NCBI GenBank assembly: GCA_025716815.1
Contig: JAIXMN010000035.1
Span: 248,001-312,000, forward strand
Origin: Dichotomocladium elegans
Lineage: Eukaryota; Mucoromycota; Mucoromycetes; Mucorales; Lichtheimiaceae
Reading direction: 5' to 3'
DNA length: 64,000 nucleotides
The notes under the pieces are model-generated. The model searched no databases and was not told where the DNA came from. It saw nothing but the letters and a program-made list of their open reading frames with translations. Within the stretch, counting starts at the first letter, position 1. Each line of letters begins with the position of its first letter. Shown piece by piece: positions 22,930-34,079 of this stretch. The position numbers and the translations under genes were made by a program.

Positions 22930-23831
22930 AAACGTGATCGAGCCTGCCAGGCGCTTCAAGTTGGCAATCAGTAGCCGACAGATTAACACAGATCTTATCA
23001 GGCAGCGACCAGATATTTTTGGGGAGGCTTTGCAGGCCCTATTAGCTGTTCTCAACTCTTACTCTGAAGGCTACATATTTCAAAAGACAATATCTACTAC
23101 TACAGCTGTCCTGCCCCGCCAACCAGATGAAAGCCTTTTACCAGCTCGCTTGCTTGTTTCAACGTCTCGAATTACCTGCTTTTAATTGCTTCCCACTTCG
23201 TCGCAGATGTTCCCCGTGTTATATGTTTATCGACAGAAAAATACTTTGCCAAAACATTCTGGAACGATCTTGGAACAATGGTGATGAACTCGTCAACTTG
23301 GGCTATTGATATGGGGTAGTTCACCTCAATTCAAAAGCTTTCAGGCCCCAGAAAGAAGGCAATCTCACGTTCCGCGGCATGATCAGTACAGAGGGCATTG
23401 GGCTTACTGTATTTAAAAAGCTGAAAGCATCACCGATGTCAACAGCGATACCTCTAAAAGCAAACAAGGGGCTTATCCTTTACATCACAATCCTGAGCCA
23501 GGCGGATCATGAAGAAATATCATGTCGATGTGTAGCCGTCGATCCAGACCGACGTGACCGTATGTACTGCGTGTACGAAGAATCAACAAATATTGCGCCT
23601 CGACAGTTCCGGTATACTCAATCCCAGCAGAACAAGGCACGCAAGAGCAAAAAGTTCCATCGGTTGAAGCAGCTGCACAAGGTGCAACAACCTGAAGTTG
23701 CATTTGCGGAGCACCACCTGTCTGAGGCGCGAAGCCGCACACTGGTTCTGGATGAATTCCGCCGCTTTCTCCGTGTAAGGTCTGAGGTGTCTGACATTTT
23801 CCAGAATCCTTTCGCTTGGGGATACGCGTAG
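22930..23831 (+). pseudogene. TnpB/Fanzor-like (OrfB) nuclease relic 1
   Basis: One plus-strand frame, broken by a TGA at about 23307, carries features I associate with the fungal TnpB-like OrfB/Fanzor proteins. These are SPCYMFIDRKILCQNIL, then HLNSKAFRPQ and GMISTEGIGLTVFKK (family FxGMIxTDGVGVS), then a RuvC-I-like CVAVDPDRRDRMYCV (family IDPGxxDL), then the basic stretch FRYTQSQQNKARKSKKF and a helix LDEFRRFLRVRSEV. The glycine of DPG is replaced by Asp. The frame stops at 23831 before the RuvC-II and zinc-ribbon parts, so the C-terminal half is missing. Known Fanzor proteins are RNA-guided DNA nucleases carried by eukaryotic transposons. This copy cannot be active as it stands. An intron over the TGA is possible but I see no convincing sites. 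Confidence 0.6.
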
Positions 23832-23859
23832 CAATAAGGTCAGGGTCACCCTTGCAAGG

Positions 23860-23995
23860 TAGACTACGTAGATATTCTGTGTGAAAGCAAACGGGATTGA
23901 ATAGAGTACATTTCCTCTTCAACGGCATAGTCCATAGATTCACGGCAACCACACTCATCAACAACATGGTCTTGCCAATCACTGCTCAATTCAGA
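23860..23995 (-). repeat. Short homologous segment, copy 1 (pairs with 27440-27560)
   Basis: On the minus strand GTTGATGAGTGTGGTTGC is followed 75 bases later by TTCACACAGAATATCTACG and AGTCTACCTTGCA. The same blocks with the same spacing occur at 27440-27560 (GTTGATGAGCATGGCTGC, then CTCACATAGAATACCTGTG, then AGTCTATTTTGCA). Both can encode VDE(C/H)GC.. and H(T/I)EYL(R/C)SL. In copy 2 the region between looks like an intron (gtaatt..acatag), in copy 1 the donor is lost. They are relics of one gene or element of unknown type. Confidence 0.45.
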
Positions 23996-24146
23996 CTGTA
24001 AAATGGATATGAAAAAGCAAGCTAATATTTTTACCCAAGCTCTTTTTGTGCGACATCTTTTGCTGTGCACATGCGACATTTGCTTTGTCATCACGCGTAA
24101 AAATTTCTGGGCAAAGCCCGACTTCTGTTTTGTGATCCTGCGATTT

Positions 24147-24565
24147 TCAGAATAGCCAGGACATGACTTCAGTTTTGGAAAACGATATATACTTTGACTT
24201 ACTAACCCGACTCATACCGGACGTATCAAGATGTGCACATGGTGACAACCACGGTGAAGGATTGTTGGTGCACCAGGGGCAGTGGCACCAGCAACGACAC
24301 CAGAAGCAACGGCAAGAACACACTCGGGGCATAATGCCCGGCACGGAGCCGGCAAAAGGCGGGGCATCGGTACGTACACCGGGTGAGCTTGGGGGATCAA
24401 GGCAGATATGACAGCAAAAAAAGGAGTACCTTGTGTGAGACCGACCCCGAAGCGACGACAGGGACAAGCACGGGCAACGTAAGAAGCGAAAGAGAAGAGG
24501 GGAAGGCTCTGCCCAAAGACATCCAAATCGCCGCCCCAATACCCTATTTGACCTCTCTTTCATGG
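24147..24565 (-). repeat. Pyrimidine-rich interspersed repeat, copy C
   Basis: The minus strand starts CCATGAAAGAGAGGTCAAAT and ends with CACCATGTGCACATCTTGAT followed by GGTTAGTAAGTCAAAG. These match the first and last 40-60 bases of copy A (6808-7245) closely, with a more diverged pyrimidine-rich middle. Copy A lies in direct orientation about 17 kb away on the other strand. No coding function is assigned. Confidence 0.55.
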
Positions 24566-24569
24566 CACA

Positions 24570-25420
24570 TCAGGAAACATTAGACTCGAATAAAAAGCAA
24601 GGCAATATAAAGAAAAATATGAGCATACAGTAAATGCGTATCTTCTTCCTTAGGGCCTTAGCAAGAGATATTGTTATCATGTGTAAAATTTGATGAAAGT
24701 TGTCTAGATAATGATAAACGAATGAAGTGCGTCAAACGAGCTGGAAATCGCCAACTGAATCGCACACGCTCTAGGTTTATACAGACTCACCGACCACAAA
24801 CCAGCTTGGTTCAGCATCCACGGAGCCAGCCGCAATGAGCGGCCACGTATCCGCTGTGTATGAGTAAGTGTCATAACATCATCGTCAAACTGTCAAATCA
24901 TTCCATAGAGCCGGTTGAAAATGTTTCAGATGGGATATAGAACGCTCTCTAAACACTTGTTTACCAGAATAGTTAACAACTTCTACCAACTTCTATCGTT
25001 CTCAGTAAGGATATCTAATATGCTGACGTTGTGTATATCATAGTAGAAAGAAAAAAATGTTATGTTTAAAGATGCGAGTCTGGACATGTGTCTTAATCGA
25101 CCACCGGTGCCCATGCATAAATTGGGAAGGAATGCAAATGAATGAATTTTCTCATGCGCCGCAGTATCGGGTGTCCGCTGCCTTCTTCAGCACGCGATGT
25201 GATGGACAATAGGCCACTCCCAATATGGGAATATAGTATACCCCTCAATGATCATCAACATACGTACGAGATCCTAGTTGATGCGTTATGCACATGTGTG
25301 TGCATGTGTGTACATCTTCCAACCCAGATACCAAAGCAAGAGCTGCGATAGTGACATGTATTCCTGGTTATTTAAAGACAGCAAAATGGGGCGCATGCTT
25401 AATTTGTATACTTTATTTCC
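24570..25420. other. Gene-free stretch between repeat and nuclease relic
   Basis: Nothing codes convincingly. A 75-base block on the minus strand (about 24855-24790) reads DTWPLIAAGSVDAEPSWFVV between an acag acceptor and a gtgagt donor, which looks like a lone exon, but no partner exon or family was found. Confidence 0.3.
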
Positions 25421-25429
25421 AAAAGTAAG

Positions 25430-26515
25430 AGTTTGCATGTGAGTATGGGCTATGTTCATGCAAGCTTTCATATCCTGGTTCCACAATCGATGTGGAGCAC
25501 TCTCTGCCATGCCTGCTGTACAGGTTTGATTTGAGCATCTACGTACAGGCAATAAGAAAATGCTGGATTTTACTGTTTAAACCCATCCACCTGAAGATCT
25601 TCATACCGTAGTACGCCACGGAAAATGATGTTGAGGTCCTCAGCTCGCCGATAGGGTCGTTGATTTGGCACCATACTGAGAATAGAAATACTTCCATTCT
25701 CGCATGCTTGTGATGTGCCGTGTTCGGGGCGGACCAATTATCCATCATGAATACGGCATTCGGATCAAACTTCTCAATCAAGTTGTCCACAACTCTTGTC
25801 GTCGGCTTGCTGCTTGTTGAAGTATGCCAACACATGGAGCTTGCGAAATAGAGATTGAGGATCGACATAATGGGTGACTGTATTCAGAGCCGTAGAAGCT
25901 CTCGAACAGAGATGTCACTTGGGACTGAGCAAGCAAAAAGCGATTAAATTCAGTACTGTCCAATGCCCGTGCTTGAACAGCAGTAATGGGTTCCTTAGGA
26001 TCCTTGCTCCAGTAACCGGCGTTATTTTTTGGCCTTGTGAACCTTACCCTGCTGCGGTTTGGGGTATTGCAACTTCTGACGTGCATTGGCATCGGGCCTG
26101 GAATTCTCGGAGACAATGAAGCGGAGGTCCTTCATCCCAGGATCGACTGGAGCTCATATATTGGAGATGTTCTGATGCTCCTGACAGTGTCAGGGTGATG
26201 GCATAGTTGGTCTCGTCTTCGATCCCTCTAAACGTGGTTCCGTATGATGGGCTTTGGCCGATAGACCTCTTGAAGACGGTAAACGTCCACTTCGTCAATG
26301 TGGATCATACCGCGGAACTCAATCGTGCCGCCTTCTTGGGGTTGGGGCGCAGGGGAGTTTAGGTCAACAAACTCCTCCAGGAGACCCAATATCTGACTAA
26401 CTTGTGTCTCGGCCATCGTAAGATGTGTTGCACAAGGATCGTCGTGGCGATGATATATGATAGGGGGCCAAGGATCGGTGAGGAGATGACCCGTCAAACG
26501 CTCACCATTCAATCA
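25430..26515 (-). pseudogene. TnpB/Fanzor-like (OrfB) nuclease relic 2, with all RuvC blocks
   Basis: Pieces on the minus strand, in changing frames, follow the order of a complete OrfB/Fanzor C-terminal half. FVDLNSPAPQPQ and IEFRGMIHIDEVDVYRLQ come at about 26380-26290. A RuvC-I block VDPGMKDLRFIVSENS is at about 26140, a helix FNRFLLAQSQVTSLFESFYG at about 25900, and a RuvC-II-like FMMDNWSAPNTAHH at about 25750. A zinc-ribbon and RuvC-III block CSNQTC..HRLWNQDMKACMNI ends at about 25450. At least three frameshifts separate them. Compared with relic 1, the DPG motif and the final WNxD aspartate are still present, so this copy is more complete. Such genes in fungi usually lie inside DNA transposons; no terminal repeats could be assigned here. 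Confidence 0.65.
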
Positions 26516-27220
26516 ACGCACTTGTCTCCACTGAACTACACGGGACGCAAGCTGAATGGTTCCTGGAAAGAGAACAGTTGTCGACCGACCCTTAGGTGTT
26601 CTCACTCCCCTGCAACCGTGAAACCTAAACGGGAAAGTAACTGGCCCCGTAATAGTTTCTCTATATATGTCGATCAGCAAAGTCACGTCGGTCGGCTTCT
26701 TCACCGTCGGTCTCTTACCAGGAGCACAAACAACCGCGGCCATTGCTTCTCTACGTTGTTTTTTCTGTGCTCAGTCAAAACGAAGCCATTGCTCGATAGC
26801 AGTTAAGCTGTGAAGCAGATGATGTTATCTTTTCTCTTTTTCATCGATTCCCATTATTGCTCCGTGAATATGATAAAAAGATATGGTTGAATGTTTCGTA
26901 GGCAGGAGTACTCGGGATGATAAGCAGACGGAAAATGGCAGCAAAGACCGGGCGACCGCGAGATAATACGATACACATAAACAAAAACCAGCAGGTGTTT
27001 TCATGCTTGCTTTTGGCACTGTAACTATTGCGGAAGTCTGTATTTTGGACATTACACCACTATATTCTTGTCCACAGGCTGAGTTCGTACCCAGTTCAAT
27101 GACCGGTTACAATGGTTCTCCATCAATCTGTAACTTGATTGAGGTCAATCGATGAAGTCTCATCAAACCATTTCAAATAAAACTCTCATGAAGAATTCCT
27201 GGACAACCTCTAGTTCTTTG
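26516..27220. other. Unassigned region upstream of nuclease relic 2
   Basis: A minus-strand ATG frame of 76 codons (26743-26513, MAAVVCAPGKRPTVKKPTDV) directly abuts the relic and may be part of its lost N-terminus or of the carrier element. I cannot place it in a family. The rest has only chance frames. Confidence 0.25.
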
Positions 27221-27224
27221 TCAA

Positions 27225-27640
27225 TTAAAATACGATCAAAGTTGTTTTCTTACTGAAGCGGCTATCGCTCCTGAACGTATGTGTCCAGTATCTTTCCAGC
27301 AACTGATCCGCACAAACACGTCTCAAATATGAGCTTGAAAAACCTGACCTTTGCCTAGTGTGTAAGTTGGCGTAGAATCTGCTTCTTTCATCAGGACGTC
27401 CACATCCTTTTGTATGGTAACAATCACCGGCCGGTTGCTGCAAAATAGACTGCACAGGTATTCTATGTGAGAAAAAAATAAAGTGAAAAGAGTAAATTAC
27501 CTCATCGCGAATAGATGCTCAAAGCAGCCATGCTCATCAACGGCATCATAGTTAAGAGATGGATTCCCGTTTCAGCAGCGACATTGTTGTAGTCCGACGA
27601 CTTCTTGAATTGGGTGGCATGTGACTTTTGATTATTGGGG
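27225..27640 (-). pseudogene. Relic gene fragment, copy 2 of the VDE.GC / EYL.SL family
   Basis: The minus strand reads NPSLNYDAVDEHGCFEHLF, then an intron-like stretch (gtaatt..cacatag) of about 45 bases, then EYLCSLFCSNRPVIVTIQKD and DVDVLMKEADST. The counterpart at 23860-23995 keeps the same two blocks. It lies on the same strand and upstream of TnpB/Fanzor relic 2, so it might be an N-terminal part of the same element, but copy 1 does not share that arrangement. Function unknown. Confidence 0.35.
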
Positions 27641-28424
27641 AAATGCTGTTTTGTAGATCCCCTAAATTGATCGAAATCTCCATGGGTGCATTATGCACAA
27701 TATGTGTTACCCAATATGCAGGTTTATGGCTAAACCTTTAACAGTAATTATTTCACTTTGGGTAGCTGCGGGACCGAGTGGAGAAGGGGCAAATGATTAC
27801 GCGGGACGGAGGAGAAACAAACGGAGGGGACGGTATCTATGGAAAGATACTTCCCTTAAACATGCCTAAGTAACAAACAAATGGGTCAACCGTAGATGAC
27901 GGATATCGGGGGTTAGTGTATATCTGGACTAAGCAGTGGGGCATGAGAAATGAAAATCCATAGAAGTAAGGAATCCCTTTTTTTAATATTTACGCCGACA
28001 TGGAAGAGTCTCGGTTCCGCGTAAAAAAATAGATCTTCACATGAGTCAACGTCGTTTACGTTGCACGATGTCCTCTCCTCTGCCATAATGACAAGCAGCC
28101 CATTTTCACATGCGTACCTAATCGTATTTATCATCAGTTGTCTTCAGGCGAGACCACCGTTCTATGTAATGCATGCACATTTACAAAAAAAGCAAAATAA
28201 ACAACAAGGATTATATTACGTATCGGAATATGTATATACGAATTTGTTTGCATGAAAGAGAAGAAAAAGGAGGCGATATGTACGTGGCCAAAGGAGGAGG
28301 GTTATATACAAACGGAGAAAAGGGCGAGTGGTCAGAGATGGGCGCAGCATGAAAAAGCAGGAGGAACATGTGTGGGGTAAAACGAAGGGTGATATCGATG
28401 GACAATTGGGCTGATAATGGCCAC
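27641..28424. other. Gene-free stretch and 3' flank of the MIT-like gene
   Basis: No supportable gene. The part nearest 28425 is the 3' untranslated region of the minus-strand gene; the unspliced frame of that gene continues to 28211 only because the intron is ignored. Confidence 0.4.
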
Positions 28425-28921
28425 TTAGCACAGTAGCGGGAGCGCATTGAGCTGCGTCTGAAGGCTGGCAAGTGGTTCCCTGTAGAGCGCGTCGAGTTTG
28501 ACACAATCAGCTTTGGAGAGGCGCTCCATGAGATATCGGTATCGTTCGACACAGGAATCATATGCTTCTTGCGCAGTTTCCCGATCGCCGTCATAGTAGA
28601 TTGATCCTTGCGACTCGATAGCATATGCCAGCTAGAATGAGAAGCAAAAAGGGCTAAGTCGACTGTGACGAGGTATAGGGCGGCAATGCAAATGTTTACC
28701 TCATCAATTGCAAAGTCATACGTTCTCGAAAGCTCTTGAACTTCTTCATCGAAGACTAGGTAATCTTCGATAGGCTGTTGGACTGAGGACCGGCGGCGAA
28801 TTCGGAGCCATTTTGATTGCTTTGATGGTGGTGAATTGTAGCATTCGCATGTGCACTCTGATTTAGCAGAGCTGCCGTGGTTTGATGACGATGATATGTT
28901 AAAAAAGCGCAGAGAAAGCAT
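28425..28921 (-). CDS. Small MIT-domain-like protein
   Basis: Two exons, 28921-28700 and 28631-28425, join across a 68-nt GT..AG intron (gtaaac..tctag) in phase 0 and encode 142 residues. The first 45 residues are Ser/Cys-rich and then basic (KWLRIRRRS). After that come three predicted helices: DEEVQELSRTYDFAIDE, then LAYAIESQGSIYYDGDRETA with EAYDSCVERYRYLMERL, and a final helix. The A-x-x-Y-A-x-x-x-x-x-G-x-x-x-Y pattern and spacing resemble an MIT (microtubule-interacting and trafficking) three-helix bundle, which binds ESCRT-III tails in Vps4-like proteins. There is no ATPase or other domain. Spliced start at 28921 is supported by an upstream TATA box. MIT is a fold-level guess; the gene model is firm. 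Confidence 0.7.
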
Positions 28922-28966
28922 TGTTATGTGTTTGAAAGCGAAAAGGCTTACGCCACCCACCGCTCC

Positions 28967-28974
28967 CTTTTATA
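28967..28974 (-). promoter_or_regulatory. TATA box of the MIT-like gene
   Basis: TATAAAAG on the minus strand lies 46 bases upstream of the ATG at 28921, in a GC-rich context, at a spacing typical of fungal TATA promoters with a short 5' leader. No other core element is obvious. Confidence 0.5.
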
Positions 28975-28979
28975 CACAT

Positions 28980-29452
28980 TTTGGAACCTCCTTTATATCT
29001 ACTCACCCCCCAAAACGCCCCTATCTTTCGAACTTAAAAAGAAAGGTTATGTCCCCGATCTCCGCAGTGATTTGTAAAACGCTGGAACCGGTTGAATATT
29101 TTTAAAAAGTAACTACCTTTCTTGGCGAGTTTGATGCCACAGCGTCCAGATTTCTTTATATAAATAAACGAGTCTATGTCTTGGCGTATTGGAGCGGGAA
29201 CTGATATGGCAAAGAATGGGAAGAAGGGGGTTTGGTTTGTGGATGGCAGATGCGTGTGTGTACATGGGGGGGGCGGACAGAGCCTACTTTAAGCGTGATA
29301 TCAGGTTGAAAAAAATCTTATATAATCTTGCTAAAGATGATTGTGTTGTCGCCATCCTTTCAAGTACGCCGATCACGGCATTGCCTCAGTGATGAGGTGC
29401 ATTCGGGCCGATGGAGACATGTTCATCTCTTCAACAATGGTAATTATACATA
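28980..29452. other. Flank between the MIT-like gene and the transposon block
   Basis: A plus-strand frame at 29189-29392 (67 codons) has no recognisable domain. Just before the transposon, ADHGIASVMRCIRADGDMFI followed by a gtaatt donor looks like a small coding exon, suggesting that the MULE copy at 29453 landed in or next to an older gene. I cannot identify it. Confidence 0.3.
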
Positions 29453-29639
29453 GAGAATTACTACGCGCACAGAAAAAAATAGGTAGTTTAGGAACCCACC
29501 CCGCACACAACCTGGCACATACACAACCCTCTGCACTGAAATATACACTCAGCCGCACACAGTTTCCTTTCTATTCCTTTCCCAACATTTCACATTAAGT
29601 TTCCATGTCACTCACAAATATTATAAACTCTCAGAAACC

Positions 29640-30429
29640 ATGATACAGACCTTACTGAGTTCACCACCTGAATGATTTGCAGGCTAAGAAATGCTGGATG
29701 AATTACGCGCAGATTAGGGACAACATTGGAATCGCAAAGACAACTAGGGGGCGATGTTTGGCGACATTCTCCGCGACGAAAGGCTCACTACTATAACACC
29801 TCATTCTGAGCGCCAGCAGCTTTTACAGAAAAAAAAACTTACAATCTCTGCCAGAAAAGAGGCATACAAACTTTTGGTTAAACATCTGGAAATTGTAACC
29901 AATACATATGTAGAGCCTTTCAGCGAGATGGCCTGAAATGTCTTAAAGTCCCAAGGCTTTTTTCAGGCAGCCCCATAGTAAAGTCTTTTCTGTCTGTTCG
30001 CCATCAATTGAACAGAGTGAAATGGGTTAATATGAAACTCATTTGGTCACAAGTAAATCCGAGTAGGTCATTTGGTCTGATGAGTCTCAATTCTGCCGAA
30101 AGCATAATGGCAGCGGAGTGAGAGTTATGACAAAAAAAGATGAGTAGCTCTTGACGAAGTAGATTATGCCTATACGTCAATATGGCAGGGGATCACCAAT
30201 GATTTTGTGCTGCTTTTGAGCGGGAGCGTTAGGTGCTTCGGTTATATTGCCCTGCAATGTAAATCAAGTCAAGTACATCAAGTACTTCAATGCGACCTTT
30301 CCATCATCATTTTAGAAATTGGAAGAAGATCAGGGGGATGGTTCCATATTCAAGAGGATGGAGCTAGTTATCACATTGGCTCATACATGAAATAGTGGAT
30401 GGCCAAGACTAGATCAACGGCTTTGGGAG
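29640..30429 (+). pseudogene. Tc1-type transposase relic inside MULE-B copy 2, left part
   Basis: Frame-shifted pieces on the plus strand show an N-terminal helix-turn-helix (CWMNYAQIRDNIGIAKTT) and a degenerate mid-domain. The right part continues after the CACTA insertion at 35801-35952, with the C-terminal QLEAALYEE-like helix. Stops and frameshifts throughout. It is homologous to the relic in MULE-B copy 1 (47480-51400), so the Tc1 insertion predates the duplication of the MULE. Confidence 0.65.
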
Positions 30430-30600
30430 CACCGCAAAAAATTTCAGGGGATTTTTTCGGGTTTTAGAGGGTTTGGACAAATCTGAGGGGAAAATGCGGA
30501 TATCCTGGGGTTTTCCAGGGTGAATTTAAACATCCGGGTTTTATAGGAAATTTTTAGGACTTCATAGGGTTTTTCCGGAAATGTGATGGTTTTCGTGGAT
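30430..30600 (+). repeat. CACTA left terminal and subterminal repeats
   Basis: Starts CACCGCAAAAAATTTCAGGG and continues with several variants of GGGTTTT(A/C)(T/G)AGGG in both orientations, matching the repeats at the right end (about 35560-35800). In CACTA elements such subterminal arrays bind the transposase or its partner. Confidence 0.75.
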
Positions 30601-30715
30601 GACGCTGTATGTTAAATTAGAAAGGCCGAACAGAGGATGAGAGCCACAAACTATCAAAAGTCGTTAACATCTGCTAACTACCTGGGATATACTCATAATA
30701 TCCACAATGCTTTAC

Positions 30716-33700
30716 CTATAAGTATTTTAAGTTACCGACCTCAATGGGGTTGCGGTGCATGCCATGATAAACGTAGTAATAACGCTTTGCTTTTGTGGGG
30801 GATGGGATAACGCCCACTACACAGTCAATGGCGCTCACATCACAAACGTATAAGCGACCATCAGAAGACCCCAAGGTACCTTCTCCATACGGGTACCCAT
30901 GCTTTGTTATCTTGACATTATCAGAGAGGCGTAGAAGACAAAGAATCCGTTTCTCAACTAATTTAAATCATTAATGACATTTCATCAGAATGATCAGCTC
31001 ATGCTATCGAATATACCTCCATGCTTGTGTGCAAAAAACAATAGAGCCTCTCCAAAGAACGATCGCATTACTGTTTTTTTTTCGCTCGAACGATGTGCTA
31101 AGAGATCGATCTCGATATCCAACTTGACATAGTCACCAGTTGCTCCAGAATTACGTGAATTCGCACTTGAACAGCTATATGTTATTCCTTCAGCAACATA
31201 CAGGCGTTTTGCCGATACAATTCTTTCCTCGAGAGATGGCAGAGATGATACCATGCGCAGGTTGAGTTGTCGCATCCAGTATGCCCGGAGGTAGCGGAAA
31301 AGATCCAAATGGTCATAATTACATATCGTTGTTGTATTAAGGTGGGGTGGCCAAAGTTCTGCGAGATCTGAGGGATGTTGCGATGTGCTTGCCGATTCCC
31401 AGCTAAATGCCCTTTGTGGCTTTTGACCATAGGATGTCCTCTCTGGTACGTCTTTGCTTACTCGGTAATAATGGCGCTGAGCCGATATGTGTAGCATCTG
31501 ATTACCGGCATTCTTCCCAGGTGCCTTGGTTGATCGGATTCGCTTGTCATACAATCCCACTGTTCGCTCCATTGAGCGTGCACTGACAGTGCGAAGCGGA
31601 CCAAATTGCCGAAGGGCCTCGGGAAGATGGCGAAGATAGTGCATGTTGATAGTATGCAAGTTACCTGGCACTTCGTCCAAGGCAAAGCCCTGCCAAGTAT
31701 TGATACATCTTAAATATGCAACCATTAGACCTTTTTTTATTACCTTCAAATCCGATGATTCTTACCTTTCAACAGCGCTAATGTCTTCGTCAGTAATCTC
31801 CCAGGAAAGCGAAATGGCACAGGCTTTGATTAAAGAAGCCAAAGCGATAGCTCCGCGATCTGAGCATCCACCTTCTTCTTCTAATACTTCAAGAACTGCG
31901 GTAGGTATGAAGTAAATTAGCATGTCGATGTAATCGACAGCTCTTGTATCAGACGTGCGCGTTAAAACGTCTAGCAATAAGAATTAGTATGTCCGTATAA
32001 ATCAACTAAGGCCCTATTTCACTACCTTCCACTGACTAACCTTTAATCTTTCCATCGAAGACTGACGGCCAGGTTGGCTTTGTTCTTCGCAGCGACGTAC
32101 TAACTAGAGTTTTCTGGGCGTTGGAGAGTAGAAATGGGGACTCAGAGACTGGGTTTGTAAGCATTGTCCACAAATGTGGTCCAACATTAGACCCCAGTAG
32201 ATGCATTTCATCTAATCCCCAAAAGAAAGCGCCTGAGAAAGATTCGAGCATGGACAGAGGGGCGGGAGATGTTATACCCTGGAAATATATCATTCACTGA
32301 ATGAGTATATAGCTCGTGTATACGTCTATCCTAGACCACATACATCCAGTCCTTCACGGAAATGTTGGATTGTCCGAATTGGATCCATCATGATCGATCC
32401 TGGAAAGTATACACCGCATCCTGGCTTAGCTGTGGTATCACCAGCTGCTCGTCTCTTTTTAGAGGCAGTGCTCTCTAATCGTATTCCTTCAATCAAGCAT
32501 ATGCGACAACCAAGACGAGACATATGACCAGCGTGGTGGGCAAGAGCTGCTACTCCTGGAATATCACCAGTCGCTAAGGCAAGACGCACTTTAGCATGGA
32601 TCGACACACCGTTTTCGCATGTGACATTCATTCCTTCGGTTTCTAGATATCTGAACTCTTCAAGAACAGGGGCAAGAAAGGAGTCCAGATTACCACCTCT
32701 CGAAGTCGACGGAATGATTGCGAGCTGAAGCATGTTATTATCTTTGTACCTAAAGAAAAATTATCTTATGAGCAGCATGCTCTCCCTACTCCTCGTTCTT
32801 GACATACCTTTGTTCTGGAGGGAAGTTCAAAATAACAGCATGCACTAAAGTGAGGTTTGTGATGCTGTATACATGAGGCATAAAGCCATCAACGTACAAA
32901 GCAATCGCCAAGTTGAAACGATTTTCTGTCGAAAGTGGTAAATTTTGGAGAATTTCACCATCCCAGATATCGAATTTGACTTTGTCCTCGGTATCTCTGT
33001 TTTCCGGATAACGTAACATGTCTCTCGTCTCCTCGCACACCAACAACGTGGAAAGCTGCTCTTCCAGAGAGAGATATGTCATCGTGGCATGCGGTTTGTT
33101 TGTCTTCGGATCGAATCTTTCTTGACTGCACTTAGGGCAGCAGATAGTATCCTTCGACATGAAAAGGCCGCAGCCGTTGGAACACACATCGTAATCCCGC
33201 GGACGCACTGGGTGCTGATCCCGCAGAAGCTTGTCTGTCTGGTAGGGCGACAAGAGGGTCAGACGTTCACGATCTAGTAGGACTTGTTAGATATCATACA
33301 GTTATATCCATTTTCGAATAATGCTAACCATCGTCATTGCAGTTGGGTAAAAGTTCTTGATTTATGAACTCAACTAATCGGTGATACCCAGCCTTTGATA
33401 TATTATGCTCATGCATAATTGCTCGCAATGACAGACTTAGTTTTTCTTGGGTCGTAAAAATGGGTATCGCCGATTGTGCAGGACTGCGAGTTTCAAGGTA
33501 ACTGGTACTGTTGAAGATCGGCATATCTTCTACAAGTAGGGCATTATCCGCCGTGTTTATATCAAAATTTTGGCAAACAACCGGTTCGTCTGTCTCAGGT
33601 GGTGACAGAGAGACACGGCTGACTCGGTTATCATCATCATCATCATCATCGAACTCAAAGTCAAAGTCATCGTCATCTTGCAAGTTCTAGTTATTGGTGA

Positions 33701-34056
33701 TATTAATATCGCTGTTGAATCCCTAAGCTCCATTTGCTCTACACGGCGCTCACGTCTTGCTGGATCATCCGTGGTGACGCCTCAGATGGTGTTACATGCT
33801 GGGGAATTGCCATTGGTTGCTCAACTGGCCCGCCAAATGTGTTCTGGAAACATTCAAATCTGTGCTTATTATAGACATCGCTACTGATAGGAATGTCACA
33901 GCTAGGGCAAATCTTGTTCCTCATGTATCCTGTTGAGTTGCGGGAATTGAGAGATTTGTGGCAAAGGAAAATAATAATATGTTTAAACGGAATATATATT
34001 GCATCCTGTCTTATCTCGGTATGACAGTGGGTCTTTGTCGTACCACCTAAAACCAA
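30716..34056 (-). CDS. CACTA Tnp2-type transposase (multi-exon)
   Basis: Minus-strand exons can be followed from a C2H-type finger (CPSCDIPISSDVYNKHRFEC, about 33980-33900) through an acidic segment (33675-33330). Next is a cysteine-rich block (CSNGCGLFMSKDTICCPKC) with FDIWDGEILQNL (33250-32800), and then the Tnp2 core GIIP-like AIIPSTSRGGNLDSFLAPVL, GDIPGVAALAHHAG and RLGCRICL (32730-32330). FFWGLDEMHLLGSNVGPHLW (32290-32160) comes next, then YLRHLPEALRQFGPLRTVSARSMER (31620-31560), and finally a tail to TAG at 30716 that contains CDVSAIDCVVGVI. Donors and acceptors (gtatgtc..tttag, gtgagc..ctag and others) agree in phase where checked. This is the usual order of fungal Tnp2 transposases, and no frameshift was seen, so the gene may be intact. 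The start codon is not fixed. Confidence 0.82.
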
Positions 34057-34079
34057 CAGGAACTACCCTTTCTTGTACT

